From Petaurus breviceps papuanus (Eukaryota > Chordata > Mammalia > Diprotodontia > Petauridae): a DNA stretch of 64,000 bases. The notes beneath the pieces are model-generated. The model was not told the origin of the DNA and ran no database searches. It worked only from the letters and a program-made list of their open reading frames with translations. The position numbers and the translations under genes are program-made. The stretch covers positions 2,334,546 through 2,398,545 of the forward strand of contig JAMXIF010001194.1 of assembly GCA_028583685.1 (NCBI GenBank), read 5' to 3'. Positions 43,375 to 54,899 of the stretch are shown here, piece after piece. Each line of letters opens with the position of its first letter. Position 1 is the stretch's first letter.

Positions 43375-43945
43375 TGATAACTGTCACCATCATAGCCAGA
43401 ATTAATAATACTAATAAGGTTTGCAAAATGATTTGCATATATTATCTCACAACAACCCTATGAGGTAAGTGCTATTATTATTCCTAGTTTACAGATACGG
43501 AAACTGAGGCTGAAAGTTAAATGACTTGCCCAGGTTCACACAGCCATGAAGTGTCTGCATTTGAACTGTTTTTATAACCCCAAAATCCAGCACTTCTATC
43601 TGTGGAGCCACCCAGGAAGTCATGTGTCCTCTCTGGGCATCAATTTGCTCATTTACAAAATGGGGGAATTGAATTCACTGGCATCTAATGTCACTGTGGC
43701 TCTAAATCTATAATCCTAGGATCTTGAACACAGCCTTGGAAAGCAAGGACCAGGTCAAGGATGCTTTAGAGCAGTTCTTAGCCTTAAAATGTTTTGATAA
43801 CTTATCTTAGTGGCATTCCTTCATTTCCTTTGTAATCTGACATTTATTTTGTGCATTTAAAAATTCTTCTGAAAGGGGGTCCAAAGGCTCCACATGACTT
43901 CCACAGGGGGCCATGACACAAACTGGGGTTAAGACCCCTGGCTTA
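43375..43945. repeat. MIR pair and hAT-like fragment
   Basis: A reverse MIR lies at 43375-43620 (ACAACAACCCTATGAGGTAA, AGTTTACAGATACGGAAACT). A forward MIR trace lies at 43620-43735. A hAT-like piece lies at 43755-43945 (TTCTTCTGAAAGGGGGTCCA, GGGGTTAAGACCCCTGG). Confidence 0.6.
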
Positions 43946-44054
43946 CAAGCTGAAAAATGTTTGTCTTCACCTCCTGTGAGTCTTTACTCCCCTGTTTGCC
44001 CAAGAGAGCAATCAGAAGACTGGTAGCCATCAGAAGAAAGGAATGTCTGTATAC

Positions 44055-44137
44055 CTGATTAAACAGGTGCTCTAAGCACCCGTGCAGTTTGTCCTGCTTG
44101 TCTGATGGGATCCTCATGTCACAGGGCAACTCATCTC
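44055..44137 (-). CDS. PREX1: PREX1 coding exon 9 of 21 in window
   Basis: It encodes residues 472-498, [20 protein letters not shown] then LEHLFNQ. The acceptor is CTCCTAG, the donor CAG|GTATAC, and its end is codon-complete (phase 0). A dimeric SINE insertion begins about 45 bp upstream of the acceptor, close to the likely branch-point region. Confidence 0.94.
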
Positions 44138-44195
44138 CTAGGAGAGAGAACAAGTGAGTAATTTCACAAGTTGGCATCTCATCTGACATTTTTTT

Positions 44196-44512
44196 TTATT
44201 TTATTTTTTTTATTTTTAAGCAATCGGGGTTAAGTAACTTGCTCAAGGTTACACGGCCAGTTATTTCTGGGTGTGGTGCTGAGTGTCTGAGCCCGGAATT
44301 CGATCTCCAGGTCGTCCCAACACTGGAGCCGGTGCTCTTACTCGCTGAGCCACCTGGCCGCCCCTAAGCAATTGGGGTTAAGTAACTTGCTCAAGGTTAC
44401 ACGGCCAGGTGTTTCTGGGTGGGTGCTAAGTGTCTGAGCCCGGGATTCGATCTCCAGGTCTTCTCAACACTGGAGCTGGTGCTCTTACTTGCTGTGCTAC
44501 CTGGCCGCCCCT
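44196..44512 (-). repeat. Head-to-tail SINE dimer within one target duplication
   Basis: Two monomers (44196-44365 and 44366-44512) of the GGCCGCCCC-head subfamily join as GGCCGCCCCT|AAGCAATTGG. There is no A-tail between them and a single poly(A) (T-run on plus) at the outer end. A 15-bp duplication ATCTGACATTTTTTT (44181-44195 and 44513-44527) flanks the pair as a whole. Confidence 0.9.
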
Positions 44513-44569
44513 ATCTGACATTTTTTTAAACGAGAATTCTATGAAACAGATGAAACATCATCATCTCTT

Positions 44570-44950
44570 GTCATCTCTTCAAAATATGGATCTGATCATG
44601 TTATAGATCTCACCATATACAAAATCTTCAGTGGCTCCCTACTACTTACTGAATAAAGTCTTAGCTCCTTAGCTTGTCTTGCCAAGGTTCTCCACTATCT
44701 GACTGTCTCCTACCTTCCCAGCTTTATCTCCCATTAATTTCCTTGCATACTCTCTTATCAATCTATACTATTAACTGTTCCCTGAAAACTAGTCGACCTT
44801 CTGGGATTCTGTTCATACTACTGTCTCTGCCTGGAATGCTACTCATCCTCCCCACTGAAGACCCCTTTCCACCTGAAAATTTTACATATATGTGTAATGT
44901 ACACTAGATCTTTCCTAAACGTTTCCCTAATGTCGTCTCCTTTTCATCTT
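44570..44950 (+). repeat. L2-type LINE fragment
   Basis: AAAATCTTCAGTGGCTCCCT, GTCTTGCCAAGGTTCTCCAC, CTCTGCCTGGAATGCTACTC resemble L2 ORF-end and 3' sequence, forward; diverged. Confidence 0.55.
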
Positions 44951-44973
44951 GAAAATGGTCCTATTCTACTTAC

Positions 44974-45062
44974 CAGATCCCATCTCATCGCTGCCCAGGT
45001 AAGAGCTGTTACTACGGACACTGGTGTAGGAAAGGACGGAGTCTCTGTTACTATTGCATTCA
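44974..45062 (-). CDS. PREX1: PREX1 coding exon 8 of 21 in window
   Basis: It encodes residues 442-470, [18 protein letters not shown] to SDEMGS, continuing the Ser-rich loop. Near-identity to human P-Rex1 (from memory) is striking for a low-complexity region and argues for conserved phosphorylation or binding sites. The acceptor is TTTCAG, the donor CTG|GTAAGT. A relic L2 LINE ends just beyond the donor side. Confidence 0.94.
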
Positions 45063-46476
45063 CTGAAAAAGATACAGAAAGGACATGATGAGAAAATCCC
45101 TAAGGTCTTAACAGGAACTCTAGGTTTCCATTCTGAGAAGCCTGACAAAGTTTAAGGACTGTCAGAAAGAGGAAGATGGACTAAATGCACAGAGAGGGTA
45201 TCAGGTGGATTCCAGGCCACAGAGGATTCAATGGGAGAGCCCTGGTGAATGGAGGGGAGAAGAGGTGTGGCTTGTTCCACATTTCAAAACTAGTCAACAC
45301 CAGCACCAACTCTAGAGACAGAAAAAAAGCTAAGGAGGACAGAAGATAGACTCAAGCTTTGGGGCAGGAAAACACAAAGTCACCAAGAACAACTTAGATC
45401 CAAGAGCTTGGTAAGGCTGGAACCAAGGAGGCCTTAACCCTTGGCATCTCTTCCATAGTGCACATGGAATTAACTTTTTTGTGTATGAGAAAGGTGAAGT
45501 TGTGAAAAATGAAGCAGTTTTGCCCACAGTCGCACAGTTAGCAAGGTTCAAAGCTTGGACACAGTGCCAGGATTATTTCCACTCTAAAATTATTACTTCA
45601 TATTATCATTATTAGTAGTAATTCATGTGATTAATTACAATGCCTTCAAGATATGAGAGTATATCTTCCCCCATTTTCTTCTCATAGACACCCTGTCCTG
45701 CTGTGTGTAGGGGCAAGGTAGTATTCATGGATGTGTAATAATACATATAAACACAAGTTTTTTCAAAATATTGACTGGTTTTGCTGAGTTTTTGTTCTCT
45801 TCATCCTCTTTTTTTTTTTGGTGCTTTTGGAGGGGGGAAGGTAGGGCAATTGGGATTAAGTGACTTGCCCAAGGTCACACAACTAGTTTTGTGTTAAGTG
45901 TCTGAGGTCAGATTTGAACTCAGGTCCTCCTGACTCAAGGGCCAGTGCTGTGCCATTTAGCCACCCCTCTCTTTTTCTTTTTTAAGAAAAATTCATTATA
46001 AGGTATGTCTCCCTGGGAGGAGGGGAAAGTAAGTAATACAGAAACAAATTTAGGTAATACAACAATATAATAATAATAATAATACCTTATACTGCTGATA
46101 CTCCTGCTATATCTCAATCTTATTAATTCTTTAGTAATTAATTAGCAATTTAATTACTAATTCTTCATATTCCTATAATGCTTTACCATTTATAAAGCAT
46201 TTTCACATTCATTATCTCATCTGAGGCTTTTACTCCCCCCCCACTACCACCCCATCAAAGAGGCAAGGATTATTATTGTCATTTTGCAGATGAAAAGACT
46301 GAATTTCAGGGATATGAAGTGGTTGGTCTAAGATTATACAGTCAACAAGTATAAGAGACAGGGCTATGCCCCAGGCTCCACGACCCAGGGCCTTTGCTAG
46401 AGAAAAGATTTCCCAGCAAGTCTATGCCTCCTTTTCAGTATGACCATGCCCGTCCACTCTCAACCTTGTATCCTAC
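45063..46476. other. PREX1: PREX1 intron with SINE and MIR
   Basis: 45470-45560 is a MIR trace. 45808-45968 is a reverse tRNA-SINE. 46060-46360 holds a (TAA)n run and a reverse MIR (TTGCAGATGAAAAGACTGAA). The rest is unique. Confidence 0.6.
45808..45968 (-). repeat. tRNA-derived marsupial SINE
   Basis: T-run tail, GGCAATTGGGATTAAGTGAC, CAAGGTCACACAACTAG, GATTTGAACTCAGGTCCTCC and a head shortened by loss of a few bases (GTGCCATTTAGCCACCCC). Confidence 0.88.
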
Positions 46477-46683
46477 CTGTAGGAGTCCCGATAGCTCATT
46501 GTATCATGTCCTGAGTCCTCCTGGTCCTCCTCTGACACTTTGAAGCACACCTTCTTGATCCCACCATGGTCCACCTTGTCGATCTCACTGTCCTCACTGA
46601 CCAGGGGAGAGGCAGAGACCTCTTCAGTGGAGAGAGGTTCGCAGGACCCATCACCCATTGGTTCTGTGATGGTAGACAATAAC
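46477..46683 (-). CDS. PREX1: PREX1 coding exon 7 of 21 in window (Ser/Glu-rich regulatory loop)
   Basis: It encodes residues 373-440, [15 protein letters not shown], then an acidic serine-rich stretch and [20 protein letters not shown] followed by DTMSYRDSY. The density of Ser/Thr next to acidic residues makes this a likely phosphorylated, flexible loop (inference). The acceptor follows a long T-run (TTTTTTTTAG), the donor is CAG|GTAGGA. The final split codon rejoins as Ser. Confidence 0.95.
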
Positions 46684-48773
46684 CTAAAAAAAACACAAAA
46701 ATACTAAGGTGAAGCCATGGAATGAGAACTCTCAGAGTTCCTGTGATTATGACAGATCTGAAAAATGTCCCAATCTCAGGCTGAAACTGATCTGACAAGG
46801 ACTAAGTGGCTGTTTTATCTTTCCCTCTCCCAGTCTCCCTTCTAAAATCATTGCCATTTCAAATGCCGCTATTAGCCTACTGGGTGACACATGACAAATC
46901 ACTTAACACATCTCTAGATTTTTCTTTTTCTGTAAAATGGAAGTAATAGAATAAATCATCTCTGTGGTCTTTTCCATCACTAACATTCTAAACTCTACTT
47001 GCTAAAGTCTCTACCATCTCTAACACTGAGCATTCCCAAGGTTTCATGCAGCTCAAACCTTCTAGAACGCCTTGGCATTTCTACCTGACAATCGCCAGCT
47101 TGAAAGTCAAAAGCGGCTGACAACCAGGGTTATAGCTCGAGAGTCATGTTAAATTTTCAGTGGGAGCATTTATACCACAGAAACTGGACAACAATACAGA
47201 TTAAAGCTTGATGTATTGTTTTGTTGATTATCTAGCCCTAAGAAAACTTAACAATCATTCACAAAGAGCAAGTGAGAAGGTTGTTTAAAAACCCTGTGAA
47301 TAGAATGTTGGACTTGAGTCAAGAAAACTTGAGTTTGAATCCTGCCTCAAGGAGTTAATGACTGTGTGAACCATGAGCAAGTCACCTAAGCTTTCTCAGT
47401 CTCAATTTCCTCATCTGTAGAATGGGGATAATAATAGTAACTACACTTCACAGGGTTGTTGTGAAGATAAGAAATGACATGTTTTTGAAAACCTAAAATT
47501 ACTATATAAACATATATATTTATAAAAATATCATATATTTATTAAAATATATAAATGAAATAACCATACAAATGATAACTATTATTAGTATTAAGAAAAT
47601 GTGTGCATGCATACATGCGCACACACGCACATACACATGTGTATATCTATGTGTGTATAGGGAGAGGGAGAAGGAGAGACAGGAAGTAATCAAACTGCTC
47701 TATTTGTCTGTGTTCCTTCCAAACTCTTCTTGAAACTATCAATTTCTAATCCCCTCATTTTGTAGAGAAGGAAACTGGTACTCAAAGATGCCAAGCAATT
47801 GGCCCACAGTTCCATACAATGACAAAGATAACGTTACACTCCAGATTTCCTGACTTCTGGTACATTCTTCTATCAACAATGTCATATGGCCTGCACTTCT
47901 CCTCTACATGTAGTAGGGACTCAAATAATGGGGAACTCATAAGGCCATGATTATACAGACCGCACAAAGAAGTTATGAGAAAGTTGCTAGAGAAATGTTA
48001 GATATAAATATCTTAGAATGTCCCCAGAAACATTCCCTGAGGGCAGCAGTCATCTCACCTCAATGTGTCTGCCCAGCCCTTAACACAGTGCCTGGAATAT
48101 AGTAAGGACTTAATAAATACTTATTAATTGGTTATCATTATTATTCTTAGTATTTACTGCTCAGTAATGAATTTTATTGGTCAAAGAAACCCATAAAGGC
48201 CATTTGCTAAGATACAGGGGGACCTATAATATGGTAGAGTGAATGCCCACATCCAGGAAATGTGGCTCATGAATCTTTGACTGACAGAATACTACTAATA
48301 ATAATAATAATAATAATAATAACAGCAATAGCAGTGACATATTTCTATAGAACATCAAGGCTTGCAAAGCATTTCATCCCCAACAACCTCATGAGGCAAA
48401 TGACATTATTAGCCTCACTTTACAGATGGACAAACTGAGTCTCAAAGAAGGGAAATGCCTCATCCAGAATTATATATCTGGTGTGTGTCAGAGGTGACAT
48501 CCAAACCCAGATCTCCCAACTTCTAAGTCTAAAACTATAAAACATTTCTCCTGCATTATTATGATAATCAGTATTGGCTCTAAATTCTTAGGGCTCAAGG
48601 CACACAGCCTTTGACCTGGGAATGCCTGCTGAATTAAATGAGCAGCAGACAACGATGAGGCCGCCTCTAGCACAGCCTGCAAATGTTCCTCCCCGCTCTG
48701 GCTTCCTTCTTCCCAGTCTCTCTGCCTTCTTTCGGCATCCCCAACCTTAGCCACCCATCCTTCTCAGTCTCAC
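46684..48773. other. PREX1: PREX1 intron with MIR copies and simple repeats
   Basis: Forward MIRs lie at 46870-47010 and 47290-47515 (GGGGATAATAATAGTAACTA). An alternating GTGTGCATGC/CACACGCAC tract lies at 47600-47660 and a reverse MIR at 47765-47880. An L2 tail lies at 48060-48135 (AACACAGTGCCTGGAATATA), then (TAA)n and a reverse MIR at 48297-48505. Confidence 0.65.
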
Positions 48774-49050
48774 TTGTTAATCTGCATGACATATTGTTTC
48801 ATTTCCTTCACAGCCACATCCAGCTTATTGAAGAGTTGCATGTAGGCATCCTGAATTTCCCGGTCTTCCTGCTTCAACAGGAAGCTCAAGCCTCGGTCCT
48901 CTTGCCCTGGCCCCCCATTCTGCTGGTTGATGGTACTATCCATCAGGTTCCTGTCATGAGAGTCCCCATCCTCCTGGGAGAGGCACTTCCAGGATGGGGC
49001 AGCCATGGTGGTGATACAGTGCTGGGTATAGGACATTGGGTTTATGTGAC
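48774..49050 (-). CDS. PREX1: PREX1 coding exon 6 of 21 in window (largest in window)
   Basis: It encodes residues 281-371: [19 protein letters not shown], a variable acidic/polar loop (roughly residues 304-330), then [21 protein letters not shown] and the helical [16 protein letters not shown]. The variable loop differs clearly from the human sequence as remembered, while both flanks are nearly invariant, which suggests a disordered insertion in the IP4P-like fold. The acceptor is TTCTAG, the donor AA|GTGAGA, with a split Lys codon. Confidence 0.94.
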
Positions 49051-49319
49051 CTAGAAGATGAAAGGAAATATGTGTTCAAGAACACCCAATAACCCATTAG
49101 AGATCAACATCTAATAATACATAGAAATAAACACACATAATGTATATAAGCATATACACACATAAATACAGAGAGAATGAGAGAGTGAGAATTCTCTACT
49201 TCTTTGTATCAGTTTTTTTATTTCCTAGATGTGACTCTTTTCTTCCCAACTAGAACATAAGCACCTTCCATAACTGAAAATATACTGTCTTCTATACCAT
49301 CTGGTACAGGGACAGGCTT

Positions 49320-49560
49320 ATAGTACACACTCAGAGAATATTAGACCTAGAAAGACCTTTATAACACAAAATATGGAATGTCAGAACAAGAAGAAACCTC
49401 AGAACATAGAATGCCAGTGCTGTAACACAAGGTTTCTTAAACTTTTTGCACTCATTCATGCTGCTATAAGAGACCTTAGAATATGGAATGCTAGTACTAG
49501 AAAGGACTTTAGAACTAAACACAGGGGCACAGAATGTCACAGCTGAAAGGGATCTACAGA
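49320..49560. repeat. Degenerate tandem array, reverse of MIR-tail-like unit
   Basis: Repeated 'ACCTTAGAACATAGAATGCCAGTGCT'-like phrases (AATATGGAATGTCAGAACAA, AACATAGAATGCCAGTGCTG, AATATGGAATGCTAGTACTA, GGCACAGAATGTCACAGCTG) with 40-70 bp spacing. It mirrors the array at 19.56-19.8 kb. Confidence 0.55.
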
Positions 49561-49818
49561 GGCCATCTAGACCATCCCCCTAAGACGGACAAAGTTAATT
49601 TCCAAAGTCAGAACAAGAACCAAAATCTCTGAAGCTTTTTTTTTCTTTTTAAACCAGATCATGACAATTATTGTACTGACTCAGAATAAAGTTTTCCCCA
49701 CTGGTAAAAATGTGATCTCTGTGCACACCTATCCTCTATTTCTTACCCAACAGGGACCTAAACTACATAAGCATGTAATGGGTATAAAAGGAGGTTACTT
49801 GAGGGCTAGAATTTGCAC

Positions 49819-50029
49819 CTTGTTCAGGATCGAGGCCAATCAGAGAAGGTTTCCGCCCAAATCGGATACTGAATGACCTCCCCACTGAGGTAGTGTTCTT
49901 GGGGTAAGACACTTCCATGAGGTTCACATGGCAGTTGGTGGGGCAAAAGTCCAGGCTGCAGAGGGCATGAGGCTCCAAGGATGCTTGCTTGAAGGCGGGG
50001 CTCACCCTGGTCTTCAGCTGCTCTGCAAA
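49819..50029 (-). CDS. PREX1: PREX1 coding exon 5 of 21 in window
   Basis: It encodes residues 210-279, [15 protein letters not shown] through the hallmark [16 protein letters not shown] and [19 protein letters not shown]. These are highly conserved in P-Rex1 and belong to the IP4P-like half. The acceptor is CCTCAG. The donor CAAG|GTGCAA is weak. The last base starts a Gly codon finished by the next exon. Confidence 0.95.
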
Positions 50030-51391
50030 CTGAGGAAGGATAAAGGGTTATAATCTGGCACCATGGTGGCACATGGTAACTGCACCACAACTTTTCTGCT
50101 ACCACTGCTCCCAAATTCCCAGAAATAGATCTTTTTCATATTTTCAAGGATGAGAATGAGATGTCATCCCCTTCCCTTTACGATCACTGGATTGAAAGGA
50201 TGTTCTGCCTAAGTGGTCTGTGCTAACAACAAGGCCCTGCTTCATTCCCAATCTTCAGGAGTTTCCCCCTCCACTAACCAGACCACAGATTGTGTGGATT
50301 TCAGCAACACATTATAAGAAAGAAATTAACAAGTAAGAACCAGAGGACGGGAGAGTGACTGGGATGGTGAAGGGACCAGAGATGGTGTCATAGGAAGAAA
50401 TCTGATTGGGGTGGGGGAAAGAGGCAACTTTTTGGACCTGGGATTTCATCAGATTAATTCCAGAATTCCTAACAAGGAACTTCCTCTAACAGAACAGACA
50501 GGGAACTTAATAGTCTTAAGAGAGTTGGCCCAGTACCGAAGGGTTAAATGACTTGTCCAGGGCCACCCAACTAGGATGCACTAGCAGTGGGATTTGAACT
50601 CAGGTTTTCAAGACTCTGAGGCCGGCTCTATCCACTGCACCTCTGCTACTGTCCATGTGAAGAGCAAATGAGGACAAGTAAAGGGGTCTGCCCTGGGGAA
50701 GACTAGGTTTAGTGAGAATATGCTGTCTTCAAATATTACAAGGGGGGAGATGGCAAACTTAGATCCAGAACTAGTAGTGGTAAATCAGACAGGTTGGTTT
50801 GATATGATATAAGGAAGGACTTTCTAACAAACAGGAGCTATCCCAGCCATGGACAATGAGATGCTCATATGAGATAGGAGACCTGTCTGTCCCTAGAAGT
50901 ATTCAAGCAGAGACTAGTTTCCTTTCAATAAAGGAAAACTATAGAAAGGATTCTTGCATCTGTTATACCCATTATATAATGACAAAACTCGATTAATATA
51001 GCTATTAAGTGGCAAGGTCAAGACTAGAACCCAGGTCCTCTGACTGCTAATTCAATGCACACAACTTTGCACACAGTAGGTACTCAATAAATGTTTGCAG
51101 AATGAATTGGATTCTCTATGCACTTAAGATACAATGCTACATATCACTGTTATCTATCCATTAGGGAAGGAAACATGTTTTTATCTAAATTTTGTATCTT
51201 TAGAGTTCCTCTACCCATAGTGGGTGATCAATAAATGTATGTAGAATTGACTAATTAATGAAATAAAATAATGAATAAAATCAGCACAGCTCATGAATCT
51301 CATCAGGGATCCCTGCTGGCCCAATCTCTGGACTCTCTTTGTGAGGAAGGAAAATGGGGAGGTCTGGGGACTTGCCAAGGAGTGTGGCTAC
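50030..51391. other. PREX1: PREX1 intron with MIR, L3 and L2 fragments
   Basis: A reverse MIR lies at 50525-50660 (GGGTTAAATGACTTGTCCAG). A forward L3/CR1 3' piece lies at 50760-50935 (AGGAAGGACTTTCTAACAAA, AGTATTCAAGCAGAGACTAG). L2 tails lie at 51055-51110 and 51130-51265 (ATCAATAAATGTATGTAG). Confidence 0.6.
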
Positions 51392-51553
51392 CTCCTGATA
51401 GCTGGCAATCCTCCTGGTGATGCGTTCCAGCTTGGTTTCACAGATGTTCCGGAACTCATACTGAGGCATGGTGACCACGGCACTGCTCAGGGAGATGAGC
51501 CGCCCACAGTTCTGCACAAAGAGGCCGTCATCTGCAGCAAAGGCCTCCAAAAT
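51392..51553 (-). CDS. PREX1: PREX1 coding exon 4 of 21 in window
   Basis: It encodes 54 whole codons (residues 156-209) from [16 protein letters not shown] to RRIASYQE, part of the C-terminal IP4P-like half. Both ends are phase 0. The acceptor is TCCCAG. The donor GAG|GTAGCC is weak. The reading frame stays open for about 36 codons into the intron, so a non-splicing read would add a foreign tail; the match to P-Rex1 stops exactly at the donor. Confidence 0.94.
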
Positions 51554-51794
51554 CTGGGAGGAAGAGAAAGGGAAACCACTCAGTTTGAAGACTGAGGTTC
51601 TGTGGCCTGGCATTCAGCCCCCTAACCCAACCTGGACACGACCTCACTTTCCAAATTTGTCTCAAACGATGACAGAACATCTGAGATGGAAAGGACTTTA
51701 GGGTCTACCTAGCCCAAACTGTTTTGGACTCAAAACAGGGGCTCAAACAATTTTTCTTCTCATGAACCAACACAGTTGGAAGTGAGGAACTATA

Positions 51795-52060
51795 ATAACA
51801 GCTAACATTTATATGGCACTTAGTATGGCTAAGCAGGCACTGTGCTAAGTACTTTACAATTATTCTCTCCTTTCACCCTCACAACAATCCTACAAGGCAA
51901 GTGCTTGTTATTACCCCCATTTTACAGATAAGGAAACTGAGGCAAACAAGGTAAGAGATTTGCCCAAGGTCACACAGTTAATAAGTTTCTGAAACCACAT
52001 TTGAACTCAGGTCTCTCTGACTCCAGGCCTGGTGTTCTCTCCCCTGTGACACCTAGGAGT
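51795..52060 (-). repeat. Well-preserved MIR
   Basis: AACAGCTAACATTTATATGG, CACAACAATCCTACAAGGCA, CCCCATTTTACAGATAAGGA and AAGGTCACACAGTTAATAAG in full reverse order. Confidence 0.8.
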
Positions 52061-52569
52061 CAGAAGACTTATACATGTGCAGTTAAATGGCTGCTTTAGC
52101 AAAAGCAGTCATTTTTGTTGAGTTCTTTGCAAGTCCAAAGTCTAATATGTTTTGAGGTTAACATACACATGTAACAGACAAGTTTGGTTTGTTCTGTTCT
52201 CTTTTCTTTTTTCCTTTTGCAACCACACTATGTGTGCTGGATAAGAACTTGTAGGATAGAGATAGGGGTGACTTGTGATTTAACTGGTAGCATGAACTCC
52301 TGAGTGAGGAAATTCCCATTACCAAGAGGCTGTAGGTGTATGTTCTCTGGATGACTTTCCATGTGCACGTACGTATGTGTGTGTGTGTTATGTTTGTGTT
52401 TGGGAGAAGACCACGATATATCAATTGCTGAACAACAATGATTTTGTGCTATAGGGTGTAGCAACAGCAACCCTGATAACACCTTATGGGCTCTTTCTTC
52501 CCTACCATTTTGGACAGGGAAGAGGCAGAGATTGCTAAAAGTATTCAATGGTCACAAGAAATCCCAAAC

Positions 52570-52757
52570 CTTGGCAGTGAGAGCAAAACAGCCCTTGGGT
52601 TCCACAATCTTCTCCAGAACAAAGCATTTGATCCCAGCCGTGCTGACATATTCATACACTACTCCATGCTCCAAGTGGACATTTTCCACAGTCAGGCTGA
52701 TCAAAGGACTGCCCTCAGGGATGGTCAGCTGGGGACCCATGGATTGCAGAGAGAAAT
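52570..52757 (-). CDS. PREX1: PREX1 coding exon 3 of 21 in window (start of conserved C-terminal half)
   Basis: It encodes residues 94-155, including [18 protein letters not shown] and [14 protein letters not shown], among the most recognisable P-Rex1 stretches. It marks the entry into the large C-terminal region related to inositol polyphosphate 4-phosphatases. The acceptor is CTTCCAG. The donor AAG|GTTTGG is weak (T at +4, G at +5/+6 context poor) but gives an exact frame join to the next exon. Confidence 0.94.
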
Positions 52758-52912
52758 CTGGAAGCCAGAGACACAAGGATTAAGGAAACAGTCAATTCTG
52801 TCCTATTCCTAGGATCTATGTTCTATTTTACTTAACTATGGTAACCTCTCAGTTTGGAATCCCAATTTGGTTTCAGTCGACCTCATGGAGCTATCCCCTA
52901 AAAGGGCAATGG

Positions 52913-53085
52913 GTTGGCTAGGTGGCAAGGTGAATAGAGCACCATCCCTGGAATCAGGAGGACCTGAGTTCAAATCTGGCCTCAGACACTTAACACAAAA
53001 CCTAGCCATGTGATCTTGGGCAAGTCACTTACCCCCAATTGCCCTACCCTTTCCCCCTCCAAAATAAGCAAGGAAAAAAAAACCC
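52913..53085 (+). repeat. tRNA-derived marsupial SINE
   Basis: GGTTGGCTAGGTGGCAAGGT, GAGTTCAAATCTGGCCTCAG, CTAGCCATGTGATCTTGGGC, then CCCTCCAAAATAAGC and an A-run. Confidence 0.87.
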
Positions 53086-54899
53086 AAAACCCTAGGTCAT
53101 TGGACTCTTTATGAATGAATGAATGAATGAATGGGCAATGGGTTATGTGCCTATCTGGCTCTCATCTGCTTTACTCTTCTAGCTAGTGGGCTAGGCTCAT
53201 GGGGATAGGCTTAGACCCACCCCCAATGTGCCCTTGCCCATCGCTGCATCTGTATTTCTCCTGTGGGAAATACTACCTTTCTCCACAGAGCCAAAGGAGC
53301 CTCTGGCTAAAAATATTACTAAATGCTTCATTCAGCATTTCCCAAGATAGTATCCTTTGCATCCAAACCATACCCACTTCATAGATGGAGTCACTGAGTC
53401 CAAGGAATTTCTGATAAATTTTACAACCAAACAAACATATGGAAAATGAAATAATGCCTTGCATGGATAAAGAATTTGGTATTTTTCAAAGGCCTCCAGT
53501 AAAATCTTAAGTGTTGAAGGTTGCACCAGTGAATGCAACCAAGCCAGACAGGCTTAGATTATGGGGCCAGCAATAAACTATCTGCTACCCAAGGACCAAT
53601 CTAGCTGAATGCATAAAGTATAAAAGGATGGATTTTTTTGGCCAAAGCAACTCATAAACCTATCCACTGTGAAATTAAGAAGTTACTATATGCTTCTGTG
53701 GTAGAAGTACCCATTCAAATCCTCTCCATTTTGTTATACCATTTGACCTTTACATAACAATATTGCAAGGTAAGCATGGCAGGATACGGGGTTATTTGTA
53801 CCCCCATTTACAGAGTAAACTGAGGCCTGGGAATTGTGATGTGACTAGTCCAAGGCTCCAGAGCTGAATAATGACAAAGCTCGAGTTAAAATTTGGGCCT
53901 GCCTGGAAGGGAGGGAAGCCAAATGATCATCATTCATTTTCCCAGCCCCTATACAAGATACACTAATGACCATTCTCCAGGTCAGGTCATGGACAGGAAG
54001 GCCCAGGCAGGAACTCCTTCCTTCACAAGGAAGTTCAGGTTTTACCATTTTTCTCTCTCCTAAGCAGAGTTAAATGATTTGGAAGGGGGGGGGGGAAGGG
54101 GGGAGAAGCTGTGGGGGCTGGTGAATTTGGCATGTTTATTTACAAGTCTGCATTAGGTCCTCTGTTATGATTCATATCCCAAGGGCTATGATCAAGCATA
54201 AGGTCCTGAAAACCATCTGGTTCCTATTTGATTTCCAGCCGAAAAAATCTAAAGTATAATTCTACCTCAGGTCACTGATTTCATGGACACATGCCACATA
54301 GTGCCAATTTTTTTTCGTCCCCTTTATCCTGTGACCCATTCCCAGGGCTAGGGAACAGCAGAGTAACACATTTCTACAGCATTTCCCTTGCAGCAGCCCT
54401 GAGTGTAAATGTTATTATTTCTATTATTATCTGAATATCCTTATTATTCTCATTTTATGGAGGGAAAAACTTGAGGCCCAGGTAGGTGAGGCAAGTCAGA
54501 TTTGGCCAAGATCACACAGTTAAGTATCAAAGTCAGGCCTTGAAAACAAGTCTTCTGAGCATGTACTATTTCTATAAAACTATAAAGATGGTCTTTTCAT
54601 CCCTTATTTACAGCATCCAGTATTGTGGTGGGTAGACATACTACTTACTACAAACTCTCAAACCAAGGAGATATTATCCCTTATGTTGCAGATAAGGAAA
54701 CTGAGGGCTCAAAGAGACCAAGTCCCCAGGATCACAGAGTTAAGAAGGGTTGGAGCAGGACTCAAACCTAAGTCCTTCTGATCCGATGAAGGTCTAGCGC
54801 CCTTTCTACTAAATCATTCTGAGGGGGGAAAAAAGCAAGAGACTCTTAGACTCCCTGCCATAAAACAGCAATCTCTGCACTCACCCCAGCTTTGAACTC

